A stretch of DNA of 64,000 nt from Franconibacter helveticus LMG 23732. Lineage in GTDB: Bacteria > Pseudomonadota > Gammaproteobacteria > Enterobacterales > Enterobacteriaceae. The translations under genes were made by a program, and so were the position numbers. The stretch covers positions 378,342-442,341 of the forward strand of contig NZ_AWFX01000042.1 in NCBI RefSeq assembly GCF_000463115.2, written 5' to 3'. Shown here one piece after another: positions 27,195 to 36,329 of the stretch. The first letter of the stretch is position 1, and the number at the start of each line of letters is the position of its first letter. The notes under the pieces were generated by a model. The model was not told the DNA's origin. It worked only from the letters and a program-made list of their open reading frames with translations, and searched no databases.

Positions 27195-27494
27195 TTATTG
27201 ACCGCCGCTTTTTTGCCAGTGCTGTTCGCAGCGTTCGCGGGCTTCGGCTTTCAGGTCGCGCAGCTCCGGCAGGCTGTCGCTGGTGCCGTAATCCATGGTG
27301 CTGCTCGCTTCTTCCTGCTCCTCTTTCACCGCAAAGTTCAGCGTTTCATTCTGTTTCTGCCAGTCGCCGCCGTTTTGCTCATAAATCAGCGCGTAAGCGG
27401 GCGTCTTTTCGTCATCGCCGTAAATTTCATATTTGCGGGTCGGCGCGCCTTCAGGACCAAACTGTAGCGTATCGATAAGTTTTGCATCAGCCAT
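27195..27494 (-). CDS. Unrecognised small acidic cytoplasmic protein
   Basis: 99 residues, strongly charged, no signal peptide or membrane segment. It starts MADAKLIDTLQFG, has an acidic middle (KEEQEEASS) and a helix-prone C-terminus (LRDLKAEARERCEQHW). Good ribosome site GAGAGA ahead of ATG. Codon use is like the core genes, so I think it is real. Function unknown. It is divergent from the gene at 27810 across 315 bp. Confidence 0.65.
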   Translation of the reverse strand: MADAKLIDTLQFGPEGAPTRKYEIYGDDEKTPAYALIYEQNGGDWQKQNETLNFAVKEEQEEASSTMDYGTSDSLPELRDLKAEARERCEQHWQKSGGQ

Positions 27495-27809
27495 CGTTCT
27501 CTCCTCTTTGGTTAAGAGTAAGGGTAGCGTAAAGCGCGCAAAGCTGCGGCGGTCGTGACTTTTCTCCGGCTGTTTTCACCCGCTTTCCCTCTCCCTTCTG
27601 CAATGTTGAAGGCGATAGTAACGATAGGCATAAACTTTCAATGGTTTTATGGAAAAACCACACATTTAAACTAAGTTAATTTTAAGCGCGAATTTTTAAC
27701 GCTACAGCACGGCAGCGAAAGCCGCTTTTCGCCCTCTTCCTGCTGAGCCGTTTCGCTTTTTTGCGCCATTTTGACCAACTTAATTAAACAAAAAAAACAA
27801 AGGAGCGTT
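27495..27809. other. 315-bp divergent intergenic region
   Basis: Lies between two unrecognised small genes. The right half is A+T-rich (TTTAAACTAAGTTAATTTTA) and probably carries the promoter of the gene at 27810. No ORF or palindrome of note was seen. Confidence 0.4.
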
Positions 27810-28187
27810 ATGGATTGGAAAATTGTTGATACTCTGGCAAGTCCGGATACGGGGTCGTTCTTCTCAATTGCCCAAACGGCTAAGAGCCTGAAGCTTATCT
27901 TATGGTGCAAAGGCGACTACTTTTTGCAGCAGGGCAATACGTTGACAACCGCGGCGCAGGGTCTGGTTGTTAACGGCAAAACACGCAACATCACGGTTAT
28001 TCACGCCTCGCCTTATAACCCGCAGATATGGCGGAATTTATTGCAGAAGACCGGGTGCCCCGGAAATTCAAAAGACGCGACAGGGCCCTGTTCAGCAGAT
28101 AAAAAATGCCTCTTTTCGCTCTGCCCTTACGGTTTGCGGGAATATAAGCCGCAGCAGGAGCAACCGGGGCAGTTGCACAGCGGGTAA
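27810..28187 (+). CDS. Unrecognised protein with cysteine-rich C-terminal part
   Basis: 125 residues from ATG 27810, with AGGAG directly upstream. Residues 1-80 look like a compact alpha/beta domain (MDWKIVDTLASPDTGSFFSI) with no signal peptide. The segment 87-112 has five cysteines (GCPG, GPCS, KKCLFSLC), which could bind metal, and the tail is Gln/Pro-rich. I cannot assign a family or function. No operon partner. Confidence 0.55.
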   Translation: MDWKIVDTLASPDTGSFFSIAQTAKSLKLILWCKGDYFLQQGNTLTTAAQGLVVNGKTRNITVIHASPYNPQIWRNLLQKTGCPGNSKDATGPCSADKKCLFSLCPYGLREYKPQQEQPGQLHSG

Positions 28188-28323
28188 TAACTCAAAGCGG
28201 CGGGCGGGGAAAAAGGAACCAAACACGAACCCCCGCTCAGAAAACGCGTTTACACAACTCGCTTACATTCATGTTAATGAACTGATAAAAAATAAGAGCG
28301 TGAACCCGTTATTTGTCTGCTGA

Positions 28324-28385
28324 TGCGAATTCACATAATGCCGTTTGCCCTGGTTAATTAACCAAACCAGACTATTGAATTCGCA
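28324..28385. repeat. Nested inverted repeats
   Basis: Outer arms TGCGAATTCA (28324-28333) and TGAATTCGCA (28376-28385) are perfect 10-bp complements. Inside lies the 14-bp palindrome TGGTTAATTAACCA (28351-28364) and a CTGGTT/AACCAG stem (28350-28370). A transcript would fold into a long two-tier hairpin. As DNA it could be a regulator site. Confidence 0.5.
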
Positions 28386-28572
28386 ACGCTCTATTTTTGC
28401 TTATCTGAATGAAATAACCGTGACGGTAATGTCTGGCCCACTATCCTGTTTGTTCAATTCTTAAACGCACTCTTTTATTTTTTTACGTTGTGCTGCGCAA
28501 AATCCGCCTGGATCGCGCCAGTTGATATTCAAAAAAAGCGGTTGCGCCCGGGCCGTTATTTGCTCTGAGATT

Positions 28573-28601
28573 TTACTTACCCGGGACGATGCCCCTATAA
28601 T
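28573..28601 (+). promoter_or_regulatory. Promoter of the HAAAP transporter gene with GC-rich discriminator
   Basis: -35 TTACTT (28573-28578), 17-bp spacer, -10 TATAAT (28596-28601), followed by GCGCCCC. Such GC-rich discriminators are typical of stringently controlled promoters. Confidence 0.65.
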
Positions 28602-28759
28602 GCGCCCCTTTCTGTAACGGCAATGACAGTTAACTAAAATTTGCCAAGCCGGATTACCCCGCTTCTGTGCTATGGAAGCTATCCGGATGCGGCATAACAA
28701 GCGCTTCGTACGGAAAAAGTCACAGCAATTCTTTAACCACACCAGAAAGCGACGTAATT

Positions 28760-30019
28760 ATGATTTCGGCAACACAAAGCAAGCGCGAAGAGGCAGTCCA
28801 GCCGGGCTGGAAATGGCGGGACAATGTCTGGGCGCTGGGGCTTTACGGCACCGCCGTAGGCGCAGGCACGTTATTTCTTCCGGTAGAAATCGGCACCCAG
28901 GGGCCGGTGATTTTTCTGATGATGCTGCTGGCCGGTCTGCCGCTCTCGCTGATGCCGCACCTGATGCTGTGCCGCGTCTATATGAAAGAGCAGCCGACGG
29001 CGGACTCTTCGCTGCCGATTTTCGGCTCCTTTTTTAAAGGCAAAGGGGAGCTTGCGATCATGCTCTTTTACTGCCTGGCTTTTTTCCCGGTGACGCTGGT
29101 TTTCGGCGTGGCGCTGGTTAACGCGCTGGATAATTACCTCAGCGCCCATTTGCATACCGGCCATCTTTCCCGCGGCCTGCTGTCGTTTATTGTGGTCGCC
29201 GCTATTTACGCGGTGCTGAGCAAAGGGCGCGACAAAGTGGTGGGCACCATGAGCGCGCTGGCGCTGCCTTTCGCCGCCTCGATTCTGCTCATCGCCCTGC
29301 TGCAAATTCCGCACTGGAATATGGCGAACCTTGCAGGCGTTATGACCAAAGCGCATGCGGCGCCGCTGTCGGAAACGTTAAAGAGCATCTGGCTGACGCT
29401 GCCGCTTATCACCTTTTCTTTCTGCTGCGCGCCAATGGTCTCTCCGCTCACCTCCTATTACCGCGAGCGGGAAGCGGAAGGCGAGCGTAAAGCGCTGTTT
29501 GTTATTCGCATCGCCTATGGCGCCATTTTCTTCAGCATTCTCTTTTTTGTGCTGAGCTGCGTGCTGAGCATTCCCCATGAAAGCTTCGCCCAGGCCAAAG
29601 CGCAAAACCTGAATGTGCTGTCGGTGGTGTCGGCGGAAGGCTCACGCCTGGTGTATCTGCTGGCGCCGTTTATCGCTATTGTCGGCATGACCAAATCATT
29701 TCTCGGCGTCGGCCTTTCAGTTACCGAAACATTCGCCCAGCTGATAACGGAAGCCTCCGGCCTGAAGGGCGCAGGCGGCAAACGCGCGGCGTATCTGATT
29801 ATGTTCGCCCTCACCTTCGGCATCGTTTACGCTAACCCGAATGTGATTACCCTGATTGAAACTTTCTGCGGGCCGCTCATCGCCATTATTTTGTTTCTTA
29901 TCCCGGCCTGGCTTATTTATACCCGCACGGAACTGCGCGAACTGCGCGGCGTGAAAACCGCCATTATCGCCATCGCGGGCGTGGCGACGCTCTCCGCCCT
30001 GCTCTACTCCATGGTGTGA
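28760..30019 (+). CDS. HAAAP family amino-acid permease (SdaC/YhjV-like)
   Basis: 419 residues from ATG 28760. Eleven hydrophobic helices. The N-terminal GTAVGAGTLFLPV and the mid-protein FSFCCAPMVSPLTSYYRER are typical of the hydroxy/aromatic amino acid permease family, whose members import serine, threonine, tryptophan or tyrosine with protons. The 419-residue length is closest to SdaC/YhjV/DlsT-type members. The amino acid cannot be read from sequence. Single-gene unit with its own strong promoter and a strong terminator. Confidence 0.85.
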   Translation: MISATQSKREEAVQPGWKWRDNVWALGLYGTAVGAGTLFLPVEIGTQGPVIFLMMLLAGLPLSLMPHLMLCRVYMKEQPTADSSLPIFGSFFKGKGELAIMLFYCLAFFPVTLVFGVALVNALDNYLSAHLHTGHLSRGLLSFIVVAAIYAVLSKGRDKVVGTMSALALPFAASILLIALLQIPHWNMANLAGVMTKAHAAPLSETLKSIWLTLPLITFSFCCAPMVSPLTSYYREREAEGERKALFVIRIAYGAIFFSILFFVLSCVLSIPHESFAQAKAQNLNVLSVVSAEGSRLVYLLAPFIAIVGMTKSFLGVGLSVTETFAQLITEASGLKGAGGKRAAYLIMFALTFGIVYANPNVITLIETFCGPLIAIILFLIPAWLIYTRTELRELRGVKTAIIAIAGVATLSALLYSMV

Positions 30020-30031
30020 TCGCCTGCGATT

Positions 30032-30064
30032 AAAAAAAGCCCCTCAACGAGGGGCTTTTTTTTA
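30032..30064. terminator. Bidirectional Rho-independent terminator
   Basis: AGCCCCTC-AAC-GAGGGGCT, 8-bp stem flanked by seven A on the left and a T-run of more than seven on the right, 12 bp after the permease stop. It can act for the permease and for the convergent regulator gene. Confidence 0.9.
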
Positions 30065-30097
30065 TAGCGTGAGCGTAAGTAATCGTTTGCGCAGAGG

Positions 30098-30457
30098 TTA
30101 CGCGCCAGGCTTACCCTGGCCAGCAGCCGTAACCGGCGCTGGCTCAACCGACAGGATGCGCAGCACCAGCAGGTGGTGGCCGCCCCGGGCAGGAATTTTG
30201 CGATGCTGAAACGTGATGTCGTTTCCTTCATAGCGATGGCAAATGTAATGAAGGATATCGCTGGCGCGTCGCAAATCTATCTGAAAGGCCTGGCTTACCT
30301 CTGTGCGGGTAAACTCGCTGCCTCTGATTAACCCCCACCAGGCCACCGCTCTGTAGAGCGGTAAATTTCTCAGATGGCGAATCTCCTGCGGTATTAAGAA
30401 ACAACCATGGTTACTTTGCTTTCCCTTGCTAATCCATGTAGAAGGCTGCTTATTCAT
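30098..30457 (-). CDS. CaiF/GrlA family transcriptional regulator
   Basis: 119 residues from ATG 30457. An upstream in-frame TTG at 30496 with a GGTGAG site would add 13 residues, so the start is uncertain. The segment NLPLYRAVAWWGLIRGSEFTRTEVSQAF followed by RRASDILHYICHRY is the helix-turn-helix of the CaiF/GrlA family, which activates carnitine genes in E. coli or virulence genes in attaching/effacing pathogens. It follows the autotransporter gene in the same direction after 297 bp, so it may regulate that gene. Confidence 0.75.
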   Translation of the reverse strand: MNKQPSTWISKGKQSNHGCFLIPQEIRHLRNLPLYRAVAWWGLIRGSEFTRTEVSQAFQIDLRRASDILHYICHRYEGNDITFQHRKIPARGGHHLLVLRILSVEPAPVTAAGQGKPGA

Positions 30458-30754
30458 ATTAAAGACCCAATCGTCAATGTACGGATAAAAACGCAAAGCT
30501 CACCCTTGCTTTGCGCCGCGATAAACCAGGCCACATTTATCCTGAAATTTAACGCGGTTTATTTGATCCATATTTATTTTGAATCTGTAGAAAAAAAGAC
30601 AGTTGTAACTCTCTTTAGCGACGCGGCGTCCTCTGTAAAAGAGTGCTGCCAGATATGAAATAACACGTTTAGTGAAAACGCCACGGCGCTGTCGATGATA
30701 ACGGCCGGGCAAACGCCCCCCGCGATGGTTGCCGGAACGCGGAGGGCATCAGGC

Positions 30755-33598
30755 TCAGAACAGCACTTTCAGACCCAGCACGGCCTGCGTATCGCTATAG
30801 CCGTTATCGCCAATTTGCTGGCCCACGTTGCCCCACAGATGCAGCCGGGTGTTCACTTTGGCCTCTACCCCCGCCCTGAGCTCCGCCAGGTTTCTGGCGC
30901 CATCCACTTCACTGCGTGTTTCAGACATTGAGATGGCATAGTTTCGCGTATTGTGCAGCCAGTTAGCCTCAACGAAGGGCTGGAACAGCCGCCCCGTGCC
31001 TTCATCACGCCGAGCGTGTCCGCGCAGATACGCTTTCACCCCCAGACGGCTTTGCAGGTTGCCTTTATCGTCATTATGAATGCGGGTGCCATTCGCTTCC
31101 CGGTGTTCGTCGGCGGAAACGCCCATCCAGGTTAATTGCGCCTGAGGTTGCACCCAGTAGCTGCGCCCTGGCTTTTCGGCCAGCTTAAAGGCATGGCCGA
31201 CTTCAACAGAGGCGGTGACCCCACGGGAGCGATATTTTTCCTCGGCTATCTGCTCGCCTTTGACCGTATTGTCAAACCAGTTATAAAGCATCCAGAGATC
31301 CACATAGCTGCCGCTTTTATCTGCTTCATCGGCAAACCAGGTGCCGTACAGGCCCGCACTGTAGCCGGAAACCGTACCGTCGGCCTGATAATGCGAGACG
31401 TTTGAACGCGTGTTGCTCTGGCTGTTGGCGTAGCCGACCATCACCCCCAGGTGCCAGCGGTCCGCCAGGGTTGAACTCCACTGCGCCAGGTCGCCGCCCA
31501 GCTGGACGACATAGCGGTTGCTCTGCGTGCGCAACTGACCCGAGCTGTCGCGAAAGCGGGTGTGACCGCCGACATTTCGCAGCCACAGGCTGGTTACCTT
31601 CGTTTCGCCAGTAAGGGGATCAATATATTCTGTCTCTCCCAGACGATCGTACAACCGGGTTGAAAACAGGGTGTTGGCCGCCATTTTGTTAGCCAGATAA
31701 GCGCCCGCCTCCGGGCGATACACGGCCTGACTGGCGGGCTTCGCCGCAGGATCCGGGTCGACCTGCGGGTCAGGCTGTTCGGGATCTTGCGCCGCGGGCG
31801 CAGGTGTATCCTCAGGGTCTGCTTCCGGTTCCTGTGCCGGTTGAGGCAGCGGATCGACGTCTGGCTGCGGTTCTTCTTCAGGGGTCCAGGTGTTGGTTAA
31901 ATACCAGTGATTCGAATCCGGGATCGCCGCCCCCTCCGTCTGCGCGCCGCGAAGCAGCGCATAATCATAGGCGCCAGCCACCAGGCGCCCGTCTGCGACA
32001 AATTCGCCCTCTGACGCGCCGTCAACCTGCACCACCCGCGCGCCATTCAGATCGCTGACGCTGGCAGTCCCTAACGCATTCAGCCTGACTCGCGTGGCGC
32101 CGGATGTGTCGCCCTTAACATGCAGCTGGTTAACCACCCCTTTCTGCTGCGCTTCATCTTCTGCGGCGTTCAGGATAAGCAGGCCGTTATCGCCGATATA
32201 ATCCCCGCTTACGGTGAGCACGCCGCCCGCAAGCGACAGGTCATCCCGGCCAGAGTCCGGGCTGCCAAAGCTCAACGTCCCGGCAAGCGACAGCGACTTG
32301 ATTTGCTGGCTATAACCGTTGAGATCGAGCGTCCCCCCGCTGCCCACCGTAAAGTCTGAGTTAGCGCTAAAGGCGGTCGTGCTCCCGGCGCGAAGGGTGC
32401 CGTTACTGACGGTGGTGTTACCTGTCCAGGTATTGTTGACCCCGCTGAGCAGCGTGGTGCCAGGGCCTTCGTGATTGACCTCACCGTAGCCGTAGATGCG
32501 TGCGCTGAGGGCGTAATCGTCACTGTTGTGGTTAAAGTTCAGCAAGGCGGTGCCGTCATGGTTTTTCGTGTCGCCCAAAAAGAGCAACGGCGTTTCGATA
32601 TACCCCGCCTGCTGCGCCGCTTCGACCTGCCTGGCGCCGATATTCACCACGCCGGTGCTTCCCGTGCCGATACCGACCCAGATATAGCTACTGGCTGTGA
32701 CGGTGGCGCCGTTGCTGACGGTCAGCATCCCTTTGGCATCGTTCGTGGCAGCCTGGTGTCCTCCCAGCAGCAGGCTGGTTCCCACTTCCAGAAGGGAACC
32801 GGCGCCATCCACGTTTACCACGCCGTTGCCTTTCAGGTTATTCAGGTTCGTTTTCCCGATATAGCCGATATTCATGTGTTGCGTGGTGAAAAGCTGGCCG
32901 CCATTGAGAATATCAAGCGTCCCTTCGCCCTGATCGCCCACCACTGCCCAGCCGGTGCTGACGGAAGAACCGTTACCGTCGATAACGACCTTTCCTTTCG
33001 CCCCGGCGTTATACTCGCCGATGCGAAACTCTTTTATTCCGCTGATCTGGCTGCCCTTCTCCACCAGCAACCGACCGTCGCCATTGTTGGTGCCCAGCAC
33101 CAGGTTGCCGGTGCCTACCACCCATTTCGCGCCATTCGTTAACCGCACCGAGCCGGTGCTTCCCCGGCCAATGGAGCCAGTGGAGGACTGGATCTGCTGG
33201 CCATCGATCGTGAGCGCGCCATCGGTCGTGCTGCCCACGGTCAGGCTTTTAACATTAGCCCAGCCTGTACTGATAGTGTCGTCAGCGGACAACACAACTT
33301 CGTCGTTGTTATTAATCACAACGTCGCTGGCAGCCCCGTCAGACGGCAATGAAGAAGAGAGCTGCGAGCCGCGGACAGAATAAGAGGTCTTACTTTCTGC
33401 GCATAACCCGGACGATTCGCTGACGCAGGGCGTCTCTTGCGCAAGCACGCTTCCTGGCGCCATAAGCCCGGTGGTGGCGAGCAGTAAGCCCGGGATGACA
33501 GGCAATGTCGCCGGGCGTTTTAGCGACGCCCGCAGAGGAACCGCCGCAAACCGGTGGCGATATTTATTTTTTAAAAAAACCGCTTGAGTACTTTTCAT
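30755..33598 (-). CDS. AIDA/pertactin-type autotransporter adhesin
   Basis: 947 residues, type V secretion. A long signal peptide (about 53 residues, ending VLA) precedes a passenger (54-570) rich in beta-helix repeats of the type VGSTTDGALTID, ILNGGQL and LTVSNGATV. A proline/acid linker (about 572-620, e.g. EEEPQPDVDPLPQP) leads to the outer-membrane beta barrel (about 640-947) ending in VLGLKVLF with terminal Phe. A pair of cysteines (CVSESSGLC) follows the signal. No protease triad is seen, so adhesion or aggregation is the likely role. A 700-bp A+T-rich region lies upstream. Confidence 0.9.
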   Translation of the reverse strand: MKSTQAVFLKNKYRHRFAAVPLRASLKRPATLPVIPGLLLATTGLMAPGSVLAQETPCVSESSGLCAESKTSYSVRGSQLSSSLPSDGAASDVVINNNDEVVLSADDTISTGWANVKSLTVGSTTDGALTIDGQQIQSSTGSIGRGSTGSVRLTNGAKWVVGTGNLVLGTNNGDGRLLVEKGSQISGIKEFRIGEYNAGAKGKVVIDGNGSSVSTGWAVVGDQGEGTLDILNGGQLFTTQHMNIGYIGKTNLNNLKGNGVVNVDGAGSLLEVGTSLLLGGHQAATNDAKGMLTVSNGATVTASSYIWVGIGTGSTGVVNIGARQVEAAQQAGYIETPLLFLGDTKNHDGTALLNFNHNSDDYALSARIYGYGEVNHEGPGTTLLSGVNNTWTGNTTVSNGTLRAGSTTAFSANSDFTVGSGGTLDLNGYSQQIKSLSLAGTLSFGSPDSGRDDLSLAGGVLTVSGDYIGDNGLLILNAAEDEAQQKGVVNQLHVKGDTSGATRVRLNALGTASVSDLNGARVVQVDGASEGEFVADGRLVAGAYDYALLRGAQTEGAAIPDSNHWYLTNTWTPEEEPQPDVDPLPQPAQEPEADPEDTPAPAAQDPEQPDPQVDPDPAAKPASQAVYRPEAGAYLANKMAANTLFSTRLYDRLGETEYIDPLTGETKVTSLWLRNVGGHTRFRDSSGQLRTQSNRYVVQLGGDLAQWSSTLADRWHLGVMVGYANSQSNTRSNVSHYQADGTVSGYSAGLYGTWFADEADKSGSYVDLWMLYNWFDNTVKGEQIAEEKYRSRGVTASVEVGHAFKLAEKPGRSYWVQPQAQLTWMGVSADEHREANGTRIHNDDKGNLQSRLGVKAYLRGHARRDEGTGRLFQPFVEANWLHNTRNYAISMSETRSEVDGARNLAELRAGVEAKVNTRLHLWGNVGQQIGDNGYSDTQAVLGLKVLF

Positions 33599-34308
33599 GA
33601 ATAATCCTCCTGATTATCGGCTTCATACTGATTAATGACTACGGGTAATCTTTTGTTGCAGAATATAAGCAATATTAATTTATTTATTTCGGCCCCAGCG
33701 AATAAGCCACCAGTTTGTTGCGCAATATTAAACAGGCAAAGAAAATAATTAAGTTAATCCTTAAAAAGTAATTCAGCGCATTGACGGACTGGTGCTGTCG
33801 TTCATTAAATGGAGTGTTTTTAACGTGAATTTTCGGGAGTCACATAAGATTTATCTTTCTGCTTCAACCTGTTAAATGGAGAAAACGTTGAAGCCACGAA
33901 GCCCCGCTAAACGCGCCTCATCTCTGCTTTAAAGTAGACGGAATAAACCTAAGCGCTGCGGTTAAGATTTTCTGACGAAAAAGGCTGGCTCCCGGGCTGC
34001 CAGTCTCTGCTACAGCCAGAGATTAAGCCTGAACGGCGAAATGAGGACGGTAATATAAAAAGAGGCAGCGGCTTGCCTTTCTCAGGTAGATAAGCCAGAA
34101 AGCTAATAACAATGCGTGAGCGAATAACATGTCAATCCCCGGAAAGTTGGCATTTCACCCATCAGCACCCCCTTAATTTTCATCCGCAAATTGATTTAGA
34201 AGCGTCTTACTACATAATTTATTTGCAACAACCGAGACTTATATTCTTGCCTGCACGTTTCACGCAGGTCATTCCAAACACGCATCAGCATCTGTCAGGA
34301 GTATCCTT
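33599..34308. other. 710-bp intergenic region upstream of the autotransporter and hydrolase
   Basis: Divergent region, A+T-rich especially 33640-33790 next to the autotransporter start, which fits silencing by H-NS-type proteins (inference). It should contain promoters for both neighbours. I see no ORF with coding character, no tRNA-like fold and no long repeat. Confidence 0.5.
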
Positions 34309-35145
34309 ATGAGCTTTATAACCACCCAAGACGGCGTTGACATTTTTTATAAAGACTGGGGCGCAAAAGAGGCGCAGCCCATTATGTTCCATCACGGCTG
34401 GCCGCTCTCTTCGGACGACTGGGATGCGCAGATGCTTTTTTTCGTAGCCAAAGGCTACCGGGTTGTGGCCCATGACCGCCGCGGTCATGGCCGCTCCGCC
34501 CAGGTCCCGGAAGGCCACGATATGGATCATTACGCGGCGGATGCCTTTGCCGTGGTGGAAGCCCTGAATCTGAAAAACGTTATTCATATCGGCCACTCCA
34601 CCGGCGGCGGCGAAGTGGCGCGCTACGTCGCAAAATTTGGTCAGCCTTCCGGCCGCGTGGCTAAAGCCGTACTGGTTTCCGCCGTACCGCCGCTGATGGT
34701 TAAAACCGAAGCGAATCCTGAGGGGTTACCGCTGGAGGTGTTTGATGGTTTTCGCGCCGCGCTGGCGGCTAACCGCGCGCAGTTCTTCCGCGATGTGCCT
34801 GCCGGCCCGTTCTACGGCTTCAACCGGGACGGCGCCACCGCTCAGGAGGGGGTTATTCAGAACTGGTGGCGTCAGGGGATGATGGGCAGCGCGAAGGCGC
34901 ATTATGAAGGGATAAAGGCCTTTTCGGAAACCGACCAGAGCGACGATTTAAAAGCCATAGAAGTGCCGACGCTGGTGCTGCACGGCGATGACGATCAGAT
35001 TGTGCCGATTGGCGCGTCGGCGCATAAATCCATCACGCTTCTGAAGAACGGCACCCTGAAAACCTATCCGGGTTTCTCTCACGGGATGCTGACCGTTAAC
35101 GCGGAAGTACTGAACGCCGACCTGCTGGCGTTTATCGAGAAATAA
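34309..35145 (+). CDS. Alpha/beta hydrolase, non-heme haloperoxidase-like
   Basis: 278 residues. The alpha/beta hydrolase triad is visible: nucleophile Ser97 in GHSTGGG, Asp229 in HGDDDQIVP, and His258 in FSHGML. The oxyanion region is HHGWPLSSDDWD near residue 28. These features, including HDRRGHGRS, match the bacterial cofactor-free chloroperoxidase/perhydrolase group, whose natural function is probably an esterase or lactonase. AGGAG precedes ATG. Monocistronic, ended by a strong hairpin. Confidence 0.87.
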   Translation: MSFITTQDGVDIFYKDWGAKEAQPIMFHHGWPLSSDDWDAQMLFFVAKGYRVVAHDRRGHGRSAQVPEGHDMDHYAADAFAVVEALNLKNVIHIGHSTGGGEVARYVAKFGQPSGRVAKAVLVSAVPPLMVKTEANPEGLPLEVFDGFRAALAANRAQFFRDVPAGPFYGFNRDGATAQEGVIQNWWRQGMMGSAKAHYEGIKAFSETDQSDDLKAIEVPTLVLHGDDDQIVPIGASAHKSITLLKNGTLKTYPGFSHGMLTVNAEVLNADLLAFIEK

Positions 35146-35154
35146 GGCTTATCC

Positions 35155-35184
35155 GGGAGGCGGAAATTATCCGCCTCCCCTTTA
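35155..35184 (+). terminator. Terminator of the hydrolase gene
   Basis: GGGAGGCGGA-AATTA-TCCGCCTCCC, a perfect 10-bp stem followed by CTTT, 9 bp after the stop codon. Confidence 0.75.
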
Positions 35185-35429
35185 CAGCAACCGCTTTATA
35201 ACACGCCTGAGGCGCCCTGCCCGGGCTTCTTTTATCGCCGCTTTATAGCGAAAACGGCGAATGCCCCCCTGTCTGCGTCGCGCCTTCGGCATAATTGTTA
35301 TTTTTATGTAGCAAGGGCGTTAAATCATAAAACTTTTTAACCCTTCCTCTGGTATAACAGGCTATGCCGCGCCCGCAGAGAGGGCCGGCGAAAGGAGAAC
35401 GAGGTTTATACAGCAATAAGGACAGTGTT

Positions 35430-36329
35430 ATGCCGGTGAATGTTGACCTGAACGATCTTTACGCGTTTCGGGCGCTGGTGGAGTATGGCAATTTCCGTAT
35501 GGCGGCGGAGTCTATCTGCCTTTCGCAACCCGCGCTCAGCCGACGCATTGATAAGCTGGAGACAGCGCTGGGGCTGAAGCTCTTTGAACGCACTACCCGG
35601 CGCGTCACGCTGACGCTTAAAGGACAGGCTTTCGCCGAGCGTTCCGGCCAGTTGCTGGCGGATTTCGAAGCGGTGATGGCGGATCTCAGCGAAGTTAGCT
35701 TAGCCCGCACCGGACTGATTACCGTCGCCTGCGTGCCGTCTGCCGCGTACTATTTTATGCCGAACATTATCAGCCGCTTCCAGGCCCGCTATCCTCGCGT
35801 GCGCGTCAAGCTTATCGACAGCAGCGCAGGCAACGTTTACGACTCGGTCGTGGGCGGCCAGGCGGATTTCGGCATTAGCTTTTCCGCCCTCTCCCAGCCC
35901 GATATCGACTTTCTGCCGCTGCGCAACGATAACTACGTCGCCGCCTGCCGGCGCGAGCACCCCATCGCCGGGAAAAAAAGCCTGACCTGGCGTGAATTTT
36001 ATACTCATGCCTGGGTGGGGCTTGATAAAACGTCAGGCAACCGCAACCTGCTTGACCACGCGCTCGAGCATCTGGTGCCCGAGCGGCCCAGCATCTGCGA
36101 AACCCGTCATGTGACGACCATGCTCGGCATGGTTGAGGCGGGGCTGGGCATTGCCGCCGTTCCTGCCATGTCGATGCCGCAGTCTGAACACTCCGCCCTG
36201 ACGAAAGTGGTGCTGACCGAGCCGGTGGTTACGCGAACGGTGGGCCTGCTCAGGAAAAACGGCCGCGTGCTCTCCCATGTGGCGCAGGAGCTTGAAACGA
36301 TGATTATTGAACAGTATCGCGCGCTCTGA
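35430..36329 (+). CDS. LysR family transcriptional regulator
   Basis: 299 residues from ATG 35430, with AAGGA 7 bp upstream. Residues 5-64 form the winged helix-turn-helix (LNDLYAFRALVEYGNFRMAA, LSQPALSRRIDKLE). Residues 90-295 form the effector-binding domain. The 3' end overlaps by 26 bp the convergent binding-protein gene, and it faces the tricarboxylate transporter module, so it may regulate it. In Salmonella a LysR protein (TcuR) controls the tricarballylate genes, but orthology is not claimed. Confidence 0.87.
   Translation: MPVNVDLNDLYAFRALVEYGNFRMAAESICLSQPALSRRIDKLETALGLKLFERTTRRVTLTLKGQAFAERSGQLLADFEAVMADLSEVSLARTGLITVACVPSAAYYFMPNIISRFQARYPRVRVKLIDSSAGNVYDSVVGGQADFGISFSALSQPDIDFLPLRNDNYVAACRREHPIAGKKSLTWREFYTHAWVGLDKTSGNRNLLDHALEHLVPERPSICETRHVTTMLGMVEAGLGIAAVPAMSMPQSEHSALTKVVLTEPVVTRTVGLLRKNGRVLSHVAQELETMIIEQYRAL

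Larger units (their letters stand above)
28188..28759. other. 572-bp intergenic region with inverted repeats and a strong promoter
   Basis: Holds a nested inverted-repeat structure (28324-28385) and a near-consensus promoter (28573-28601) for the amino-acid transporter, whose leader would be about 150 nt. No ORF in the region has both a ribosome site and coding character. Confidence 0.5.

Noticed and set aside
34112-34312. 66-codon frame upstream of the hydrolase
   Set aside because: No ribosome site, low-complexity His/Pro-rich sequence, and it runs into the ribosome site of the next gene.
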